Below, one piece after another: positions 1 to 7,800 of a stretch of DNA of 17,642 nt. Source of the stretch: JBQCDV01 sp051960855 (GTDB lineage: Bacteria > Actinomycetota > Actinomycetes > JAJZTN01); NCBI GenBank assembly GCA_051960855.1, contig JBQCDV010000048.1, positions 1 to 17,642 of the forward strand, in the 5' to 3' direction. The first letter of the stretch is position 1; each line of letters starts with the position of its first letter. The position numbers and the translations under genes were made by a program. The notes below the pieces were generated by a model. It had not been told where the DNA came from, ran no database searches, and was given only the letters and a program-made list of their open reading frames with translations.

Positions 1-5
1 CTGGT

Positions 6-54
6 CTCGCGTGTGCACTGGTGGCTGCTGGAAAGCCGTCAGCGTTCACGCGAG
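6..54 (+). repeat. 49-bp hairpin element, copy 1
   Basis: First of seven 49-bp elements in the window. The ends are perfect inverted repeats, CTCGCGTG and CACGCGAG. Numbering the element 1-49, position i pairs with 50-i almost throughout, and an apical stem GGCTG/CAGCC closes a 5-nt loop. In this copy one apical base is changed (AAGCC instead of CAGCC). All seven copies share GGTGG at 15-19 and AGCCGT at 29-34 when read on the plus strand. No coding function is supported. Confidence 0.85.
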
Positions 55-105
55 CGGCGCAAGCTGAGTGTGGGCGGGCTGCTCGGGCGCGCGGCTGCCA
101 GGTCC

Positions 106-311
106 GGTGCGGCGGGCGTTACCCCAGCTGTGGACGCGAGGGTGCCTCCTGGCCTTCGTCGCGGCGCTCGCCGTGGGGCGCTGAATCCACCTGCGGCCGT
201 CGCGGCTCCGGGCGCAGGGCCGGGCCGCGGCTTCCGCCCCGTTCACTGGTCTCGCGGGTGCACTGGTGGCTGCTGGACAGCCGTCAGCGTTCACGCGAGC
301 GGTGGAAGAAG
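106..311 (+). repeat. Near-tandem duplication, unit A (non-coding)
   Basis: Aligns without gaps to 488-693 at an offset of 382 bp. I count six differences over the first 145 bp, before the hairpin. The less well conserved left parts of the two units (about 1-105 and 387-487) also match but contain small indels. Each full unit carries two hairpin elements. Frames are open through the block on both strands, but none has a recognisable protein or a ribosome site. Confidence 0.85.
251..299 (+). repeat. 49-bp hairpin element, copy 2
   Basis: Left arm is CTCGCGGG, so one basal pair is lost; the right arm CACGCGAG and the apical GGCTG/CAGCC stem are intact. It is followed by GGTGGAAG, which also follows copies 4 and 5. 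This copy belongs to the duplicated block and corresponds to copy 4. Confidence 0.85.
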
Positions 312-391
312 CGGTGACGACGTGGTGACGAGAGCGGGTGAGGTCCGAGCTTCTCGGCCATCCCCATCGCGGCACTGGCCCTCTTACCGGT

Positions 392-440
392 CTCGCGTGT
401 GCACTGGTGGCTGCTGGGCAGCCGTCAGCGTTCACGCGAG
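392..440 (+). repeat. 49-bp hairpin element, copy 3
   Basis: This copy has perfect 8-bp ends and an intact GGCTG/CAGCC apical stem around loop CTGGG. About 20 of 22 opposed positions can pair when G.U is allowed. It corresponds to copy 1 in the duplicated block, with an offset of 386 bp. Confidence 0.87.
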
Positions 441-487
441 CGGCGCGACCTGGGTGTGGCGGCTGCCCCCGGCGCGGCTGCAGCTGC

Positions 488-693
488 GGTGCGGCGGGCG
501 TTACCCCAGCTGTGGACGCGAGGGTGCCTCCTGGCCTTCGTCGCCGCGCTCGCCGTGGGGCGCTGAATCCACGCGCGGCCGTCGTGGCCCCGGGCGCAGG
601 GCCGGGCCGCGGCTTCCGCCCCGTTCGCTGGTCTCGTGTGTGCACTGGTGGTTGCTGGACAGCCGTCAGCGTTCGCGCGAGCGGTGGAAGAAG
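488..693 (+). repeat. Near-tandem duplication, unit B (non-coding)
   Basis: Partner of the copy at 106-311. It ends in the hairpin element at 633-681 and the flank GGTGGAAGAA. The stretch from 694 to 803 that follows is GC-rich; I see nothing in it except a possible weak promoter just before the glycosylase gene. Confidence 0.85.
633..681 (+). repeat. 49-bp hairpin element, copy 4
   Basis: Three bases differ from copies 2 and 3 inside stems: position 5 C to T, position 20 C to T, position 43 A to G. Each change still allows a G.U pair. The 3' flank GGTGGAAG is shared with copies 2 and 5. Confidence 0.85.
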
Positions 694-791
694 GGGTGAA
701 GAGGCCGCGGCGGGAGCGGGTGGCTGGGCGGTGACGAGGCGGCGATGACGGCATCGGCACCGAGCGCCGCGACGACGGGTGCGCGGCGAGG

Positions 792-797
792 CACACT
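792..797 (+). promoter_or_regulatory. Possible -10 element of a leaderless glycosylase transcript
   Basis: CACACT lies exactly 6 nt before the GTG at 804, the spacing expected for a leaderless actinobacterial gene. It keeps only the A and final T of TANNNT, and no Shine-Dalgarno sequence precedes the start. Weak evidence. Confidence 0.3.
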
Positions 798-803
798 GGC
801 GCG

Positions 804-1703
804 GTGCCCGAGCTGCCGGAAGTCGAAGCCGTTGCGACGTACCTGCGCGCCCATGCCGTCGGCTCCGTGGTTGCGCGCATCGATGTCGCCGCCATCAACG
901 TGCTGAAGACGTTCGACCCGCCGGTTACCTCACTCGCCGGCTTGACGATCACCGAGGTCACGCGGCACGGGAAGTTCCTCGACCTCGACGTCGACGGGCT
1001 GCATCTGGTGATTCACCTCGCACGGGCCGGTTGGCTGCAATGGCGGGACAACCTGCCGCCAGCGCCCCCCAAGCCTGGCAAGGGTCCGCTCGCGCTGCGC
1101 GTGCACCTGGACCGCTCGCTGCTCGCGGAGTCGCCAGAGGCAGTTCCCGAGAGTCACTCCGGCTTCGACCTCACCGAAGCCGGCACCCAGAAGCGCCTCG
1201 CCGTCTACGTCGTTCGCGCTCCGCAGGACGTTCCCGGAATCGCGCGGCTTGGGCCCGACCCGCTGTCACCGGGCTTCGACGTGGCGCGTTTCGCCGCTCT
1301 CCTCAACGGCAACCGCAGTCAAATCAAAGGTGTCCTGCGCGACCAGTCGGTCATCGCCGGTGTCGGTAATGCCTATTCCGACGAAATCCTGCACGTCGCG
1401 CAGATGTCGCCGTTCAAAACCGCGGCCAGTCTCACCGAAGCCGAGACACAGCGCCTCTACGAAGCCCTGCAGTCCACCCTCCGCGACGCCATCGCCCGCT
1501 CCAACGGTCTCGACGTCGCACGGCTCAAAGGCGAGAAGCGAGCCGGGATGCGGGTCCACGGCCGGACGGGCGAGGCCTGCCCGGTGTGCGGCGACACCGT
1601 CCGCGAGGTCAGCTTCGCCGACAATTCACTGCAGTACTGCCCGACCTGTCAGACGGGCGGAAAGCCCCTCGCCGACCGTCGCCTTTCGCGTCTGCTGAAG
1701 TAG
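804..1703 (+). CDS. Fpg/Nei family DNA glycosylase
   Basis: Base-excision repair DNA glycosylase/AP lyase of 299 aa. The N-terminus MPELPEVEA supplies the catalytic Pro2 and Glu3 after loss of Met, and Lys57 lies in RHGKFLDL. The helix-two-turn-helix region contains the GVGNAYSDE motif. A C-terminal zinc finger uses Cys259, Cys262, Cys279 and Cys282 (CPVC, CPTC). The usual GRxT before YCPxCQ of true Fpg is replaced by DNSLQYCPTCQ, and HLARAGWLQW stands in place of HLxMTG, so it belongs to the actinobacterial Fpg/Nei-like branch; whether it prefers 8-oxoguanine or oxidised pyrimidines cannot be told. The GTG start is fixed by the invariant N-terminus. It is alone on this strand, with no operon partner. 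Length is normal for the family. Confidence 0.95.
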   Translation: MPELPEVEAVATYLRAHAVGSVVARIDVAAINVLKTFDPPVTSLAGLTITEVTRHGKFLDLDVDGLHLVIHLARAGWLQWRDNLPPAPPKPGKGPLALRVHLDRSLLAESPEAVPESHSGFDLTEAGTQKRLAVYVVRAPQDVPGIARLGPDPLSPGFDVARFAALLNGNRSQIKGVLRDQSVIAGVGNAYSDEILHVAQMSPFKTAASLTEAETQRLYEALQSTLRDAIARSNGLDVARLKGEKRAGMRVHGRTGEACPVCGDTVREVSFADNSLQYCPTCQTGGKPLADRRLSRLLK

Positions 1704-1727
1704 CGGAACGCCCTAGACGGTGCGCAC

Positions 1728-1955
1728 CTACAGCGCGTTGTAGAAGACGGCGCACTCCCGGCACAGCGGCTCCGAGCCGTCGTGTGCGCACTTGGCTGCC
1801 AGTGAGACGGTGCGCACGGCGTCGACGGGAGCAGTTGGCGGCAGGGCGACGGTGGTCGCGCCCGCGGCCGAGGCCGGTCCGACAGGGGCGGCGACATGCA
1901 CTCGGCGCTGCCGTGGCAGCTGGAGGTGGACGTGGAAGTGCTGCGCGATGCTCAT
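1728..1955 (-). CDS. Small cysteine-containing protein, unknown function
   Basis: A 75-aa protein with a clear ribosome site: GGAGGG lies 5 nt before the ATG at 1955. Codons are strongly GC3-biased, which supports real coding. The N-terminal half is basic and His-rich (MSIAQHFHVHLQLPRQRR), the middle is Ala/Pro/Val-rich and low in complexity, and the C-terminus carries CAHDGSEPLCRECAVFYN. Three Cys plus the His could bind a metal, but I do not recognise the family. It converges on the glycosylase gene, with 24 bp between stop codons. The gap upstream (1956-2129) shows no other feature I can support. Confidence 0.6.
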   Translation of the reverse strand: MSIAQHFHVHLQLPRQRRVHVAAPVGPASAAGATTVALPPTAPVDAVRTVSLAAKCAHDGSEPLCRECAVFYNAL

Positions 1956-2129
1956 GGCAACCCTCCGCTGCTGCGGCCGACCTGCTGGTCCCTCAGAGTG
2001 ACACCGAGCATGGTCCTGGGCCACAGAAGTCACGGAATCGTCATCGAGTTGCTCCGACCGGCATCTCCGTCGCCCGGCGGGTCGGGTCGAGGAAGAATCT
2101 GACGCAGCGCTCTCGCAGCCTCACGGGGA

Positions 2130-3125
2130 TCACGCGGCCGACAGAATCCGGCATGCAGCCGCGCAAGCTCGCGGGCTGCCGGTCCATCCGCCCACCTGCA
2201 ACGCTCGCGCCACCTGCATCGCGACCGCGCACGGATCGTCCAGATGCATCCACCGATATCGCAGCGTGCGGAATCCGTCGATCGACAGCTCGTTATCGCG
2301 CCACTGGTCGAGGTGACGCCGTGACTCCGGGTGGTAGAGCCGCCCGTCGAGCTCAACGGCGAGGCGGAATTGGCGGTACTTCGCGTCCCGGTAGCGAACG
2401 CCGTCGCGGGTCAGCTCGCGCACGTTGCGCTCGCTGCGCGGGAGGCCGTGGGCGCGTTCGACGTCGCGGTAGTAGCGCCACTCCAGGCTCGAGCGCACCC
2501 CGTCGGCCACGTCCTCGAGCAGCTGGCGGAGGAGCTGACGCTGAGGCTGGTAGCGCCGGCGTTCGAGGGTGGCGAGGAGGCGTGCGGGAGTCGTCAGGCC
2601 CTGCTGGCAGGCGCGCGTCAGCAGCCCAGCTACGTCGTTCAGGCTGGTGGTCGGCGTGATCGCGTCGAGGACCAGGACCTCGATGCGCAGTCGGGCGGGG
2701 GTGGCCGCGGGATCCACGAGGTCGGCGAGGCCGCGGCGACGGCGGATGGAGATCCATTCTGGGCCGACCGGAGCGCGTTGGTCGGCCGGGATGTCGACGC
2801 GGATCTGGGCCGGGCTGGCGGCGCGGAGACCGACGAGCCATTCGGCGGCTGGGCCGGCTATCGCGCCGCGACCGCCGGTGAGGAGATGGGCCGCCCAGAC
2901 GCGGCCGCGGCCCTCGAGCGGCTCGGGTGAGGGGACGATGAGGCCGCTGCGGTGCTGCTGCCAGTCGCCGCGCTCGGTGGCCGAGCGCAGTTGTCCGCGC
3001 GTCAGGCCGAGGTCCTGGGCCTGGTCCCAGCGCACGACCCCGCCCTGCTGCCTCGCGAGTGCCAGGAGGCGCTGCTTGGCTTCGCGGCGGTTCGCGGTGA
3101 CGGCGCTCACGGGGGCGGGCGGCAT
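2130..3125 (-). CDS. AbiEi-like winged-helix protein with C-terminal DUF559 nuclease fold
   Basis: 331 aa. The N-terminal part (about 12-65, LLALARQQGGVVRWDQAQDLGLTRGQLRSA) resembles the winged-helix domain of AbiEi type IV antitoxins. The C-terminal part (about 210-295) looks like a DUF559/Vsr-type PD-(D/E)xK domain: Glu215 in SSLEWR, Asp247 in YRDAKY, then VELDGRLYH with Glu258, Asp260 and His265. Such two-domain proteins are common as solo genes in actinobacteria; their function is not settled. No AbiEii nucleotidyltransferase toxin lies beside it, so a working type IV toxin-antitoxin pair is not supported. The ATG at 3125 is the only good start; its ribosome site (GGGCAGG) is weak. A DnaA-box-like TTGTCCACA lies 40 bp upstream. 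Confidence 0.8.
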   Translation of the reverse strand: MPPAPVSAVTANRREAKQRLLALARQQGGVVRWDQAQDLGLTRGQLRSATERGDWQQHRSGLIVPSPEPLEGRGRVWAAHLLTGGRGAIAGPAAEWLVGLRAASPAQIRVDIPADQRAPVGPEWISIRRRRGLADLVDPAATPARLRIEVLVLDAITPTTSLNDVAGLLTRACQQGLTTPARLLATLERRRYQPQRQLLRQLLEDVADGVRSSLEWRYYRDVERAHGLPRSERNVRELTRDGVRYRDAKYRQFRLAVELDGRLYHPESRRHLDQWRDNELSIDGFRTLRYRWMHLDDPCAVAMQVARALQVGGWTGSPRACAAACRILSAA

Positions 3126-3164
3126 TCGTCGAGCCTGCCCGATGTGGCGGTCGCGGCGTCAGCG

Positions 3165-3173
3165 TTGTCCACA
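3165..3173 (+). promoter_or_regulatory. DnaA-box-like 9-mer
   Basis: TTGTCCACA matches the high-GC actinobacterial DnaA-box consensus. It is single and lies 40 bp upstream of the AbiEi/DUF559 gene. The 11-mer TCCACAGGGGG recurs at 10892-10902 in the leader of the CWB2 gene. One box is no evidence of an origin. Confidence 0.3.
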
Positions 3174-3191
3174 GGGGGCGGGGTCTCCGTT

Positions 3192-3240
3192 CTCGCGTGG
3201 ACGCTGGTGGTCGTGCGGCAGCCGTCGGTGCACACGGGAG
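3192..3240 (+). repeat. 49-bp hairpin element, copy 5
   Basis: Same length and arms as copies 1-4 (CTCGCGTG, and CACGGGAG with one change), with GGTGG and CAGCCGT at the same internal positions. It is followed by GGTGGAAG like copies 2 and 4. It sits between the AbiEi/DUF559 gene and the SnoaL-like gene. The rest of that gap (3126-3305) holds only the DnaA-box-like site and G-rich sequence. Confidence 0.8.
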
Positions 3241-3305
3241 AGGTGGAAGGGCCCGAGCGCGGCGGCGAGAGCGGGAGCGCGGAGCGCCGAGCGCGATAGC
3301 GGGAG

Positions 3306-3698
3306 CTACGAGCCCCAGAAGGCGTCGAGCGCGGCGTCGTCGGAGTAGTGCCCCCGGACTTCGTGGATAAGACCGTCCCGCACGCGCATCAGCTGGCATC
3401 CGGTGACGTCAAGCGAACGGCCTTCGCGCTGGGCAGTCGCGCGCTGCACCGCGACCACGAAGACATCGCCGACCGTCAGATCGAGCAGCTCTGCGCGGAA
3501 GGTGCCACCGGACAGACCCGCGAGCCGCGCGAGGAGCTGGTCGCGGATGGCGTCCCAGCCGATGTAGGTCCCGGATAGGACGTTGTGACCAGGCATCCGC
3601 CAGCTGGCGTCCGGTTCCAGGCAGCCTGCGGCTGTATCGACATCACGAGCCGCAACCGCAGCGTAGAAGCGGCGCACCACCGTGCCGTCCACGGCCAT
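3306..3698 (-). CDS. SnoaL/NTF2-like domain protein
   Basis: A 130-aa single-domain protein of the NTF2-like (SnoaL_2) fold. The helix VVRRFYAAVAARDVDTAAGCLEPDASWRMPG is the usual N-terminal helical hairpin leading to a substrate-pocket strand. The segment GTYIGWDAIRDQLLARLAGL and the strands LDLTVGDVFVVAVQRATAQREGRSL, QLMRVRDGLIHEVRGHYSD follow the family pattern. The fold serves polyketide cyclases, isomerases and carrier-like proteins, so the activity cannot be assigned. The start at 3698 is preceded by GGAG at 6-7 nt. It lies 121 bp downstream of vapC on the same strand; a functional link is not implied. Confidence 0.82.
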   Translation of the reverse strand: MAVDGTVVRRFYAAVAARDVDTAAGCLEPDASWRMPGHNVLSGTYIGWDAIRDQLLARLAGLSGGTFRAELLDLTVGDVFVVAVQRATAQREGRSLDVTGCQLMRVRDGLIHEVRGHYSDDAALDAFWGS

Positions 3699-3819
3699 CT
3701 CGGTCTCCGTCCGGTTGTCGCTGGCACAGTGTGCGCCTCCGAGCAGGTCGAGATGCGCGACACGCCGCGAATGGGCCGCTGACTCACGAGCGGTCGCTCG
3801 GTCATGGCTCGCACCGAGC

Positions 3820-4206
3820 TCAGGGAGCGACGACGTCCACGGACGCAGCGTCCCGCAGGCGGCGGTCGGTGGTGACCAGCGGACATCCCAGCTCCACGGC
3901 GAGCTGGACGTACAGGGCATCGACCAGTCTGAGCTGGTGCCGGCGGGCCCAGCTGCCGAGGAGAAGGCCGCCCACGCCGTGGCGCTGGACCGGAGCAGAG
4001 ACCAGGTCGCGCAGCCTGGACTCGACCTCGTCGGTCGCAAGGTCCCCAGCGCGGTGGAGCCGTCCAAGCGCCGAGAGGACCTCCGCGTCGAGGTGCGCTG
4101 GTGCATGCAGGGCGTGGCCGGCAAGACGGCGTCCGACCAGCTCCCCGTAGTCGTTGCCCAGCAGCAGATCCACCATGGCGGAGGCATCGACGACCACTTC
4201 AGCCAT
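3820..4206 (-). CDS. vapC: VapC-type PIN-domain toxin
   Basis: 128-aa PIN-domain ribonuclease, the toxin of a type II toxin-antitoxin pair. The acidic metal-binding residues are visible: Asp7 (VVVDASAMVDLLL), Glu42 (HLDAEVLSAL), Asp96 (RLVDALYVQLAVELGCPL) and Asp114 (VTTDRRL). VapC toxins cleave tRNA or rRNA; the target here is unknown. Its ATG overlaps the end of the antitoxin gene by 8 nt (ATGGCTGA), so the pair is translationally coupled. Length is normal and all catalytic residues are present, so it is probably active. Confidence 0.93.
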   Translation of the reverse strand: MAEVVVDASAMVDLLLGNDYGELVGRRLAGHALHAPAHLDAEVLSALGRLHRAGDLATDEVESRLRDLVSAPVQRHGVGGLLLGSWARRHQLRLVDALYVQLAVELGCPLVTTDRRLRDAASVDVVAP

Positions 4207-4432
4207 GACGCGTGGCGCCCTCGTCCCGCTCGGTGTCCAGCGCCTCCAGCGCGCGCTCGTGAGGCACGCGAACTGTGAGGGCGGGCCTGGTCAGAGTTGC
4301 GAGCCAGGCGTCGGTGGAGCTTGCGGCGAGCGTCCGCCGAATCGCCTCCTGCGTAACTGCTGAGATGTTCAGCCCGGCCCTCCTCGCCTCGTCGGCCAGT
4401 TCGTCGGGCAGATACACGTTGAGCCGAGCCAC
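4199..4432 (-). CDS. vapB: VapB-type ribbon-helix-helix antitoxin
   Basis: 77-aa antitoxin. The N-terminal strand-helix-helix (VARLNVYLPDELADEARRAG, then a helix from LNISAVTQEAIRRTL) is a typical RHH DNA-binding domain that dimerises on operators. The C-terminal tail (TLTRPALTVRVPHERALEALDTERDEG) is the likely toxin-neutralising segment. The GTG start at 4432 agrees with both the RHH pattern and a promoter whose -10 ends 7 nt upstream, so the mRNA is probably leaderless. It precedes and overlaps vapC. Autoregulation by the VapBC complex is expected for the family. Confidence 0.88.
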   Translation of the reverse strand: MARLNVYLPDELADEARRAGLNISAVTQEAIRRTLAASSTDAWLATLTRPALTVRVPHERALEALDTERDEGATRHG

Positions 4433-4439
4433 GCCACAC

Positions 4440-4467
4440 AATGTACACACATCACCGGTCCGGGCAA
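4440..4467 (-). promoter_or_regulatory. vapBC promoter, leaderless
   Basis: On the minus strand TTGCCC (4462-4467) and TACATT (4440-4445) are separated by 16 bp, and the GTG of vapB begins 7 nt after TACATT. This is the arrangement expected for a leaderless transcript. The 6-bp palindrome TGTACA overlaps the -10 and could be part of an operator. Confidence 0.6.
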
Positions 4468-4479
4468 TGGCGTTCGCGG

Positions 4480-4528
4480 CTCGCGTGGACGCTGGTGGTC
4501 GTCGAGCAGCCGTAGGTGTACACGCGAG
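4480..4528 (+). repeat. 49-bp hairpin element, copy 6
   Basis: Perfect CTCGCGTG/CACGCGAG ends with GGTGG and CAGCCGT at the conserved internal positions. It lies just upstream of the vapBC promoter, 12 bp beyond its -35 element. Confidence 0.83.
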
Positions 4529-4634
4529 GGGCGTTGACGGTGCGCGTTGGCGGGCGCAGTGGGCGGTGGCGGTGCCGAGGCGCGAACGTCGTTGTCGGTC
4601 GGGTGCGGCGGGTCCGGGGTGGGCGTTCGTGCGG

Positions 4635-4683
4635 CTCGCGTGGACGGTGGTGGTTGTGGAGCAGCCGTAGGTGCACACGCGAG
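4635..4683 (+). repeat. 49-bp hairpin element, copy 7
   Basis: Perfect 8-bp ends and an apical GGTTG/CAGCC stem with one G.U pair. It is 106 bp after copy 6, closely related to it, and the two share the preceding GGCTCGCGTGGACG. The 4441-4806 gap holds the vapBC promoter, copies 6 and 7 and the G-rich tract, with no credible gene. Confidence 0.83.
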
Positions 4684-4806
4684 GGGGAGTTCGCGGGCGG
4701 CGGTGGGAGAGGTGGGGCGGGGCGCGGCGGCGGTGGGAGGGCCGGCGGTGGGAGAGGTGGCGCGGAGGTCGGAGGGCCGCGGCGGGCGGAGTGGGGGGCG
4801 GGGCGG
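4684..4806. repeat. Purine/G-rich low-complexity tract with short direct repeats
   Basis: A strand-asymmetric G-rich tract between hairpin copy 7 and the stop codon of the sensor kinase. The 17-mer GGCGGTGGGAGAGGTGG occurs at 4699-4715 and 4744-4760, with a shortened form at 4729-4740. Runs of GGG and GGGG are spaced closely enough to form a G-quadruplex on the plus strand. In the kinase transcript this would be a C-rich 3' region; it may take part in transcript termination, which is an inference. Confidence 0.6.
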
Positions 4807-7800
4807 CTAGGGGGTGAGGCTGAACGTCGCCCAGACGACCTTGCCGTCAGGCGTGGGACGCGTGCCCCAGCGAGAGGCGAGGAGGGCGACGAGCTGGAGG
4901 CCGCGGCCGTGCTCGTCCTCCGGGTCCGGTCGGAGCCGGCGCGGGAGGAAGGTGGCGCCGTCGTGGACTTCGAGCACCAGGTGGACGGGGGAGCGGCGCA
5001 GTCGGACCTCGACGGGGCCGCGACCGTGGATCACGGCGTTGGTGACGAGCTCGCTGACGAGCAGGACGACCTCGTCGCGTAGGGAGTCGCCGACCGCCCA
5101 TGACACCAGCAGCTCGGAGACGAAATCGCGGGCGATCGCGACTTCGGAGGTGGAGGCCTCGAAGGTCCGGCTGACCGCGAGCACGCGTGACTCGTTCTCG
5201 GGGACACGAGCGACCAGAACGGCGACGTCGTCGTCGGGGCCGTCGGGCAGCAGCTCGCGCACGAGGTAGTCGGGCAGGTCGGGGACCGGCAGGGTCTGGT
5301 GCAGCAGGCTGGCGGCCAGCATCTCGACGCCGCGGTCGATGTCGCGGTCGCGGCGTTCCACGAGGCCGTCGGTGTAGAGGACCAGGGTGGCTTCGCCGGG
5401 CAGGACGACACGTTCCTCGACGAGGGTCAGGGGACCCGAGCCCAGCGGAGGCCCCGAGGCGCCGAGGGTGTCGATGCCGTCGGAGGAGACGACCAGCGGC
5501 GGCAGGTGACCGGCGTTGGCATACGACAGCGAGCGGTCGGCTGGGTCGTAGACGGCGTAGACACAGGTCACGATCTGGTCCTCACCCAGGTCCCGGACCA
5601 CACCATCCAAAAACTCCAGGACATCGGCAGGCGGCAGGTCGAGCCGCGCGTAGGCCCGCACCGCGGCACGCAGCTGTCCCATGACGGCGGCCGCGCGGAC
5701 ACCACGACCCATGACGTCGCCGAGGACCAGCGCCGTTCGGCCCGCTCCTAGCTCGATGACGTCGTACCAGTCGCCGCCGACCTGGGTGCCTGCGACGCCC
5801 GCGCGGTAGAAGGTCGACACCTCGAGCAGCTCGGGAGCGAAGGCGATCTCCGGCAGCAGGTGGCGCTGCAGCTCGTCGGCGACGCGGTGCTCGCGGGTGG
5901 CGGCTTCGGCGGTGGCGGCGGCTTCGGCGAGGGCGACCTGGGCGGCGCGCTGCTCGGTGACGTCCTGCTGGCTGCCGAGCATCCGCACGACCGCACCGCT
6001 GGCGTCGCGCTCGACCTCGCCGCGGGAGCGGTAGAGCCGGTAGCCGCCGTCGGCCGCGCGCAGCCGCACCTCGACGTCATACGGGACGCCGGACTCGATG
6101 GTCTGCCGCAGGGCTTCGTCCACGCGGTCGCGGTCGTCGGGGTGGATCAGCTCGTCCATCACGGCGCGGATGCCCAGCGTCGCCAGCTCGTCGGCGGTGA
6201 CGCCGACCTGCCGCAGGAACTCCGGCGACCCGAGCACGGTGTTCGCCGGGATGTTGATCTCCCACGAGCCGACGCCGGCCAGCCGCTGCGCCTGGTCCAG
6301 CAGCACGCGGCTGTGCTCGACCGCGGCGCCAGTGCGACGGATCCTGTCGAGCTCGAGGTTGGCCCGCACCCGCGCGCGCAGCTCGCGCGCCGAGAACGGC
6401 TTGGGCAGGTAGTCGTCGGCGCCGGCTTCGAGGCCTTCCACGACTGCTTCGTCGCCGGCACGCGCCGACAGCATCACGACCGGGATGTGCTGGGTGGCCG
6501 GGTCGCCGTGCAGCTCCCGCAGCAGCCCGAAGCCGTCCAGCCGCGGCATCATCACGTCGGTCAGCACCAGGTCGGGCCGCTGCGCCCGTGCGACCTCCAG
6601 ACCGTCCTGCCCGTCGACCGCGGACAGCACCTCGTAGTCGTCGGCCAGCAGCCGCCGCACGTAGTCGCGCATGTCGTCGTTGTCGTCCACCACGAGGACT
6701 CGTGGCCGCGCACCCCGGCGGCCCCCGAGCTCGGTGTGGTCGAGCGGGTCATCCCCGAGCCGCCAGCGTTCGGCCTCGGCGAGGAAGCCACGCGCGTGGC
6801 GTTCGACAACCTCGGCGAACGACGCAGCGACGGTGGGGGTGGGTCCCTCGGCGGTCCCGGCGCGGCTGGCGCGGGCAGGAAGACCGGCGGCCCCGTCGGC
6901 GACCTGGTCGGCCGGCAGGTGCTCGCGGCCGACCGGGATCGTGACGCTGAAGGTGCTGCCCTCACCCGGAGTGCTCTGGACTCCGGCGGTGCCGCCGTGC
7001 ATGGCGGCGAGCTCGGCGACGAGGGCGAGACCGATGCCGGAGCCCTCGATGGACCGGGACTGCGCGCCCTGCACGCGGCTGAAGCGCTGGAAGAGCGTGG
7101 CCTGTGCGGCGGAGTCGATGCCGACCCCGGTGTCGCTGACCGACAGCCGGACGCTGCGGCCGCCCTTGCCGCTGGGGTGCTCGACGACGTCCTCGAGGCG
7201 GATGGTGACGCCGCCGCTGAAGGTGAACTTCAGCGCGTTGGACAGCAGGTTGAGCACGATCTTGGCCCACATCTCGCGGTCCACCCAGACCGTCGAGACC
7301 CCGTCGGAGGCTTCGACGGTGAGCGAGAGCCCGGCCTTGTCGAAGGCGGGCCGGAACATCGAGGCCAGGTCAGCGGTGTAGCCGGCAAGGTCGGTCGACT
7401 CGAAGCGGGCCTCCGCGCGACCCGACTGCAGCCGGCTGAAGTCGAGCAGCGTATTGACGAGCTTCAGCAGCCGCTCGGCGTTGCGGGTGATGAGCTCGAC
7501 CCGCTCCCGCTGCGCGCCCGGCAGCGGCTCGACGGTGTCCGAGAGCGCGTCGTGGGCCGGGCCGAGCAGCAGCGTCAGCGGGGTCCGGAACTCGTGGGAG
7601 ACATTGGTGAAGAAGGCCGTCTTGGCCGCGTCGAGCTCCTCGAGGGCCTGCGCGCGGGCTCGCTCGACCTCGTAGGCGCGGGCCGAGGCGAGACCCGACG
7701 ACACCTGCGCGGCGACGAGCTCGACGAAGCCGGCGTATTCGGTATCGAAAGCTCGGTGCGGGTTGAGCCCGCAGGAGAGGAAGCCGACCGGCTCGTCGAC

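Noticed and set aside
13..748. Overlapping open frames with the repeated peptide VHWWLLDSRQRSRER
   Set aside because: The peptide repeat simply translates the 49-bp hairpins. The duplicated units differ by indels and no frame has a ribosome site, so a repeat protein is not supported.
3165..3173. Replication origin
   Set aside because: Only one DnaA-box-like 9-mer, with no AT-rich segment and no dnaA/dnaN nearby.
2353..3399. 348-aa Arg/Pro-rich frame on the minus strand
   Set aside because: Shifted frame over the AbiEi/DUF559 gene, of very low complexity; the alternative frame has clear domains.
1..4683. CRISPR array
   Set aside because: The repeats are 49 bp with irregular spacing, from about 100 bp to over 2 kb, and no cas gene is present.
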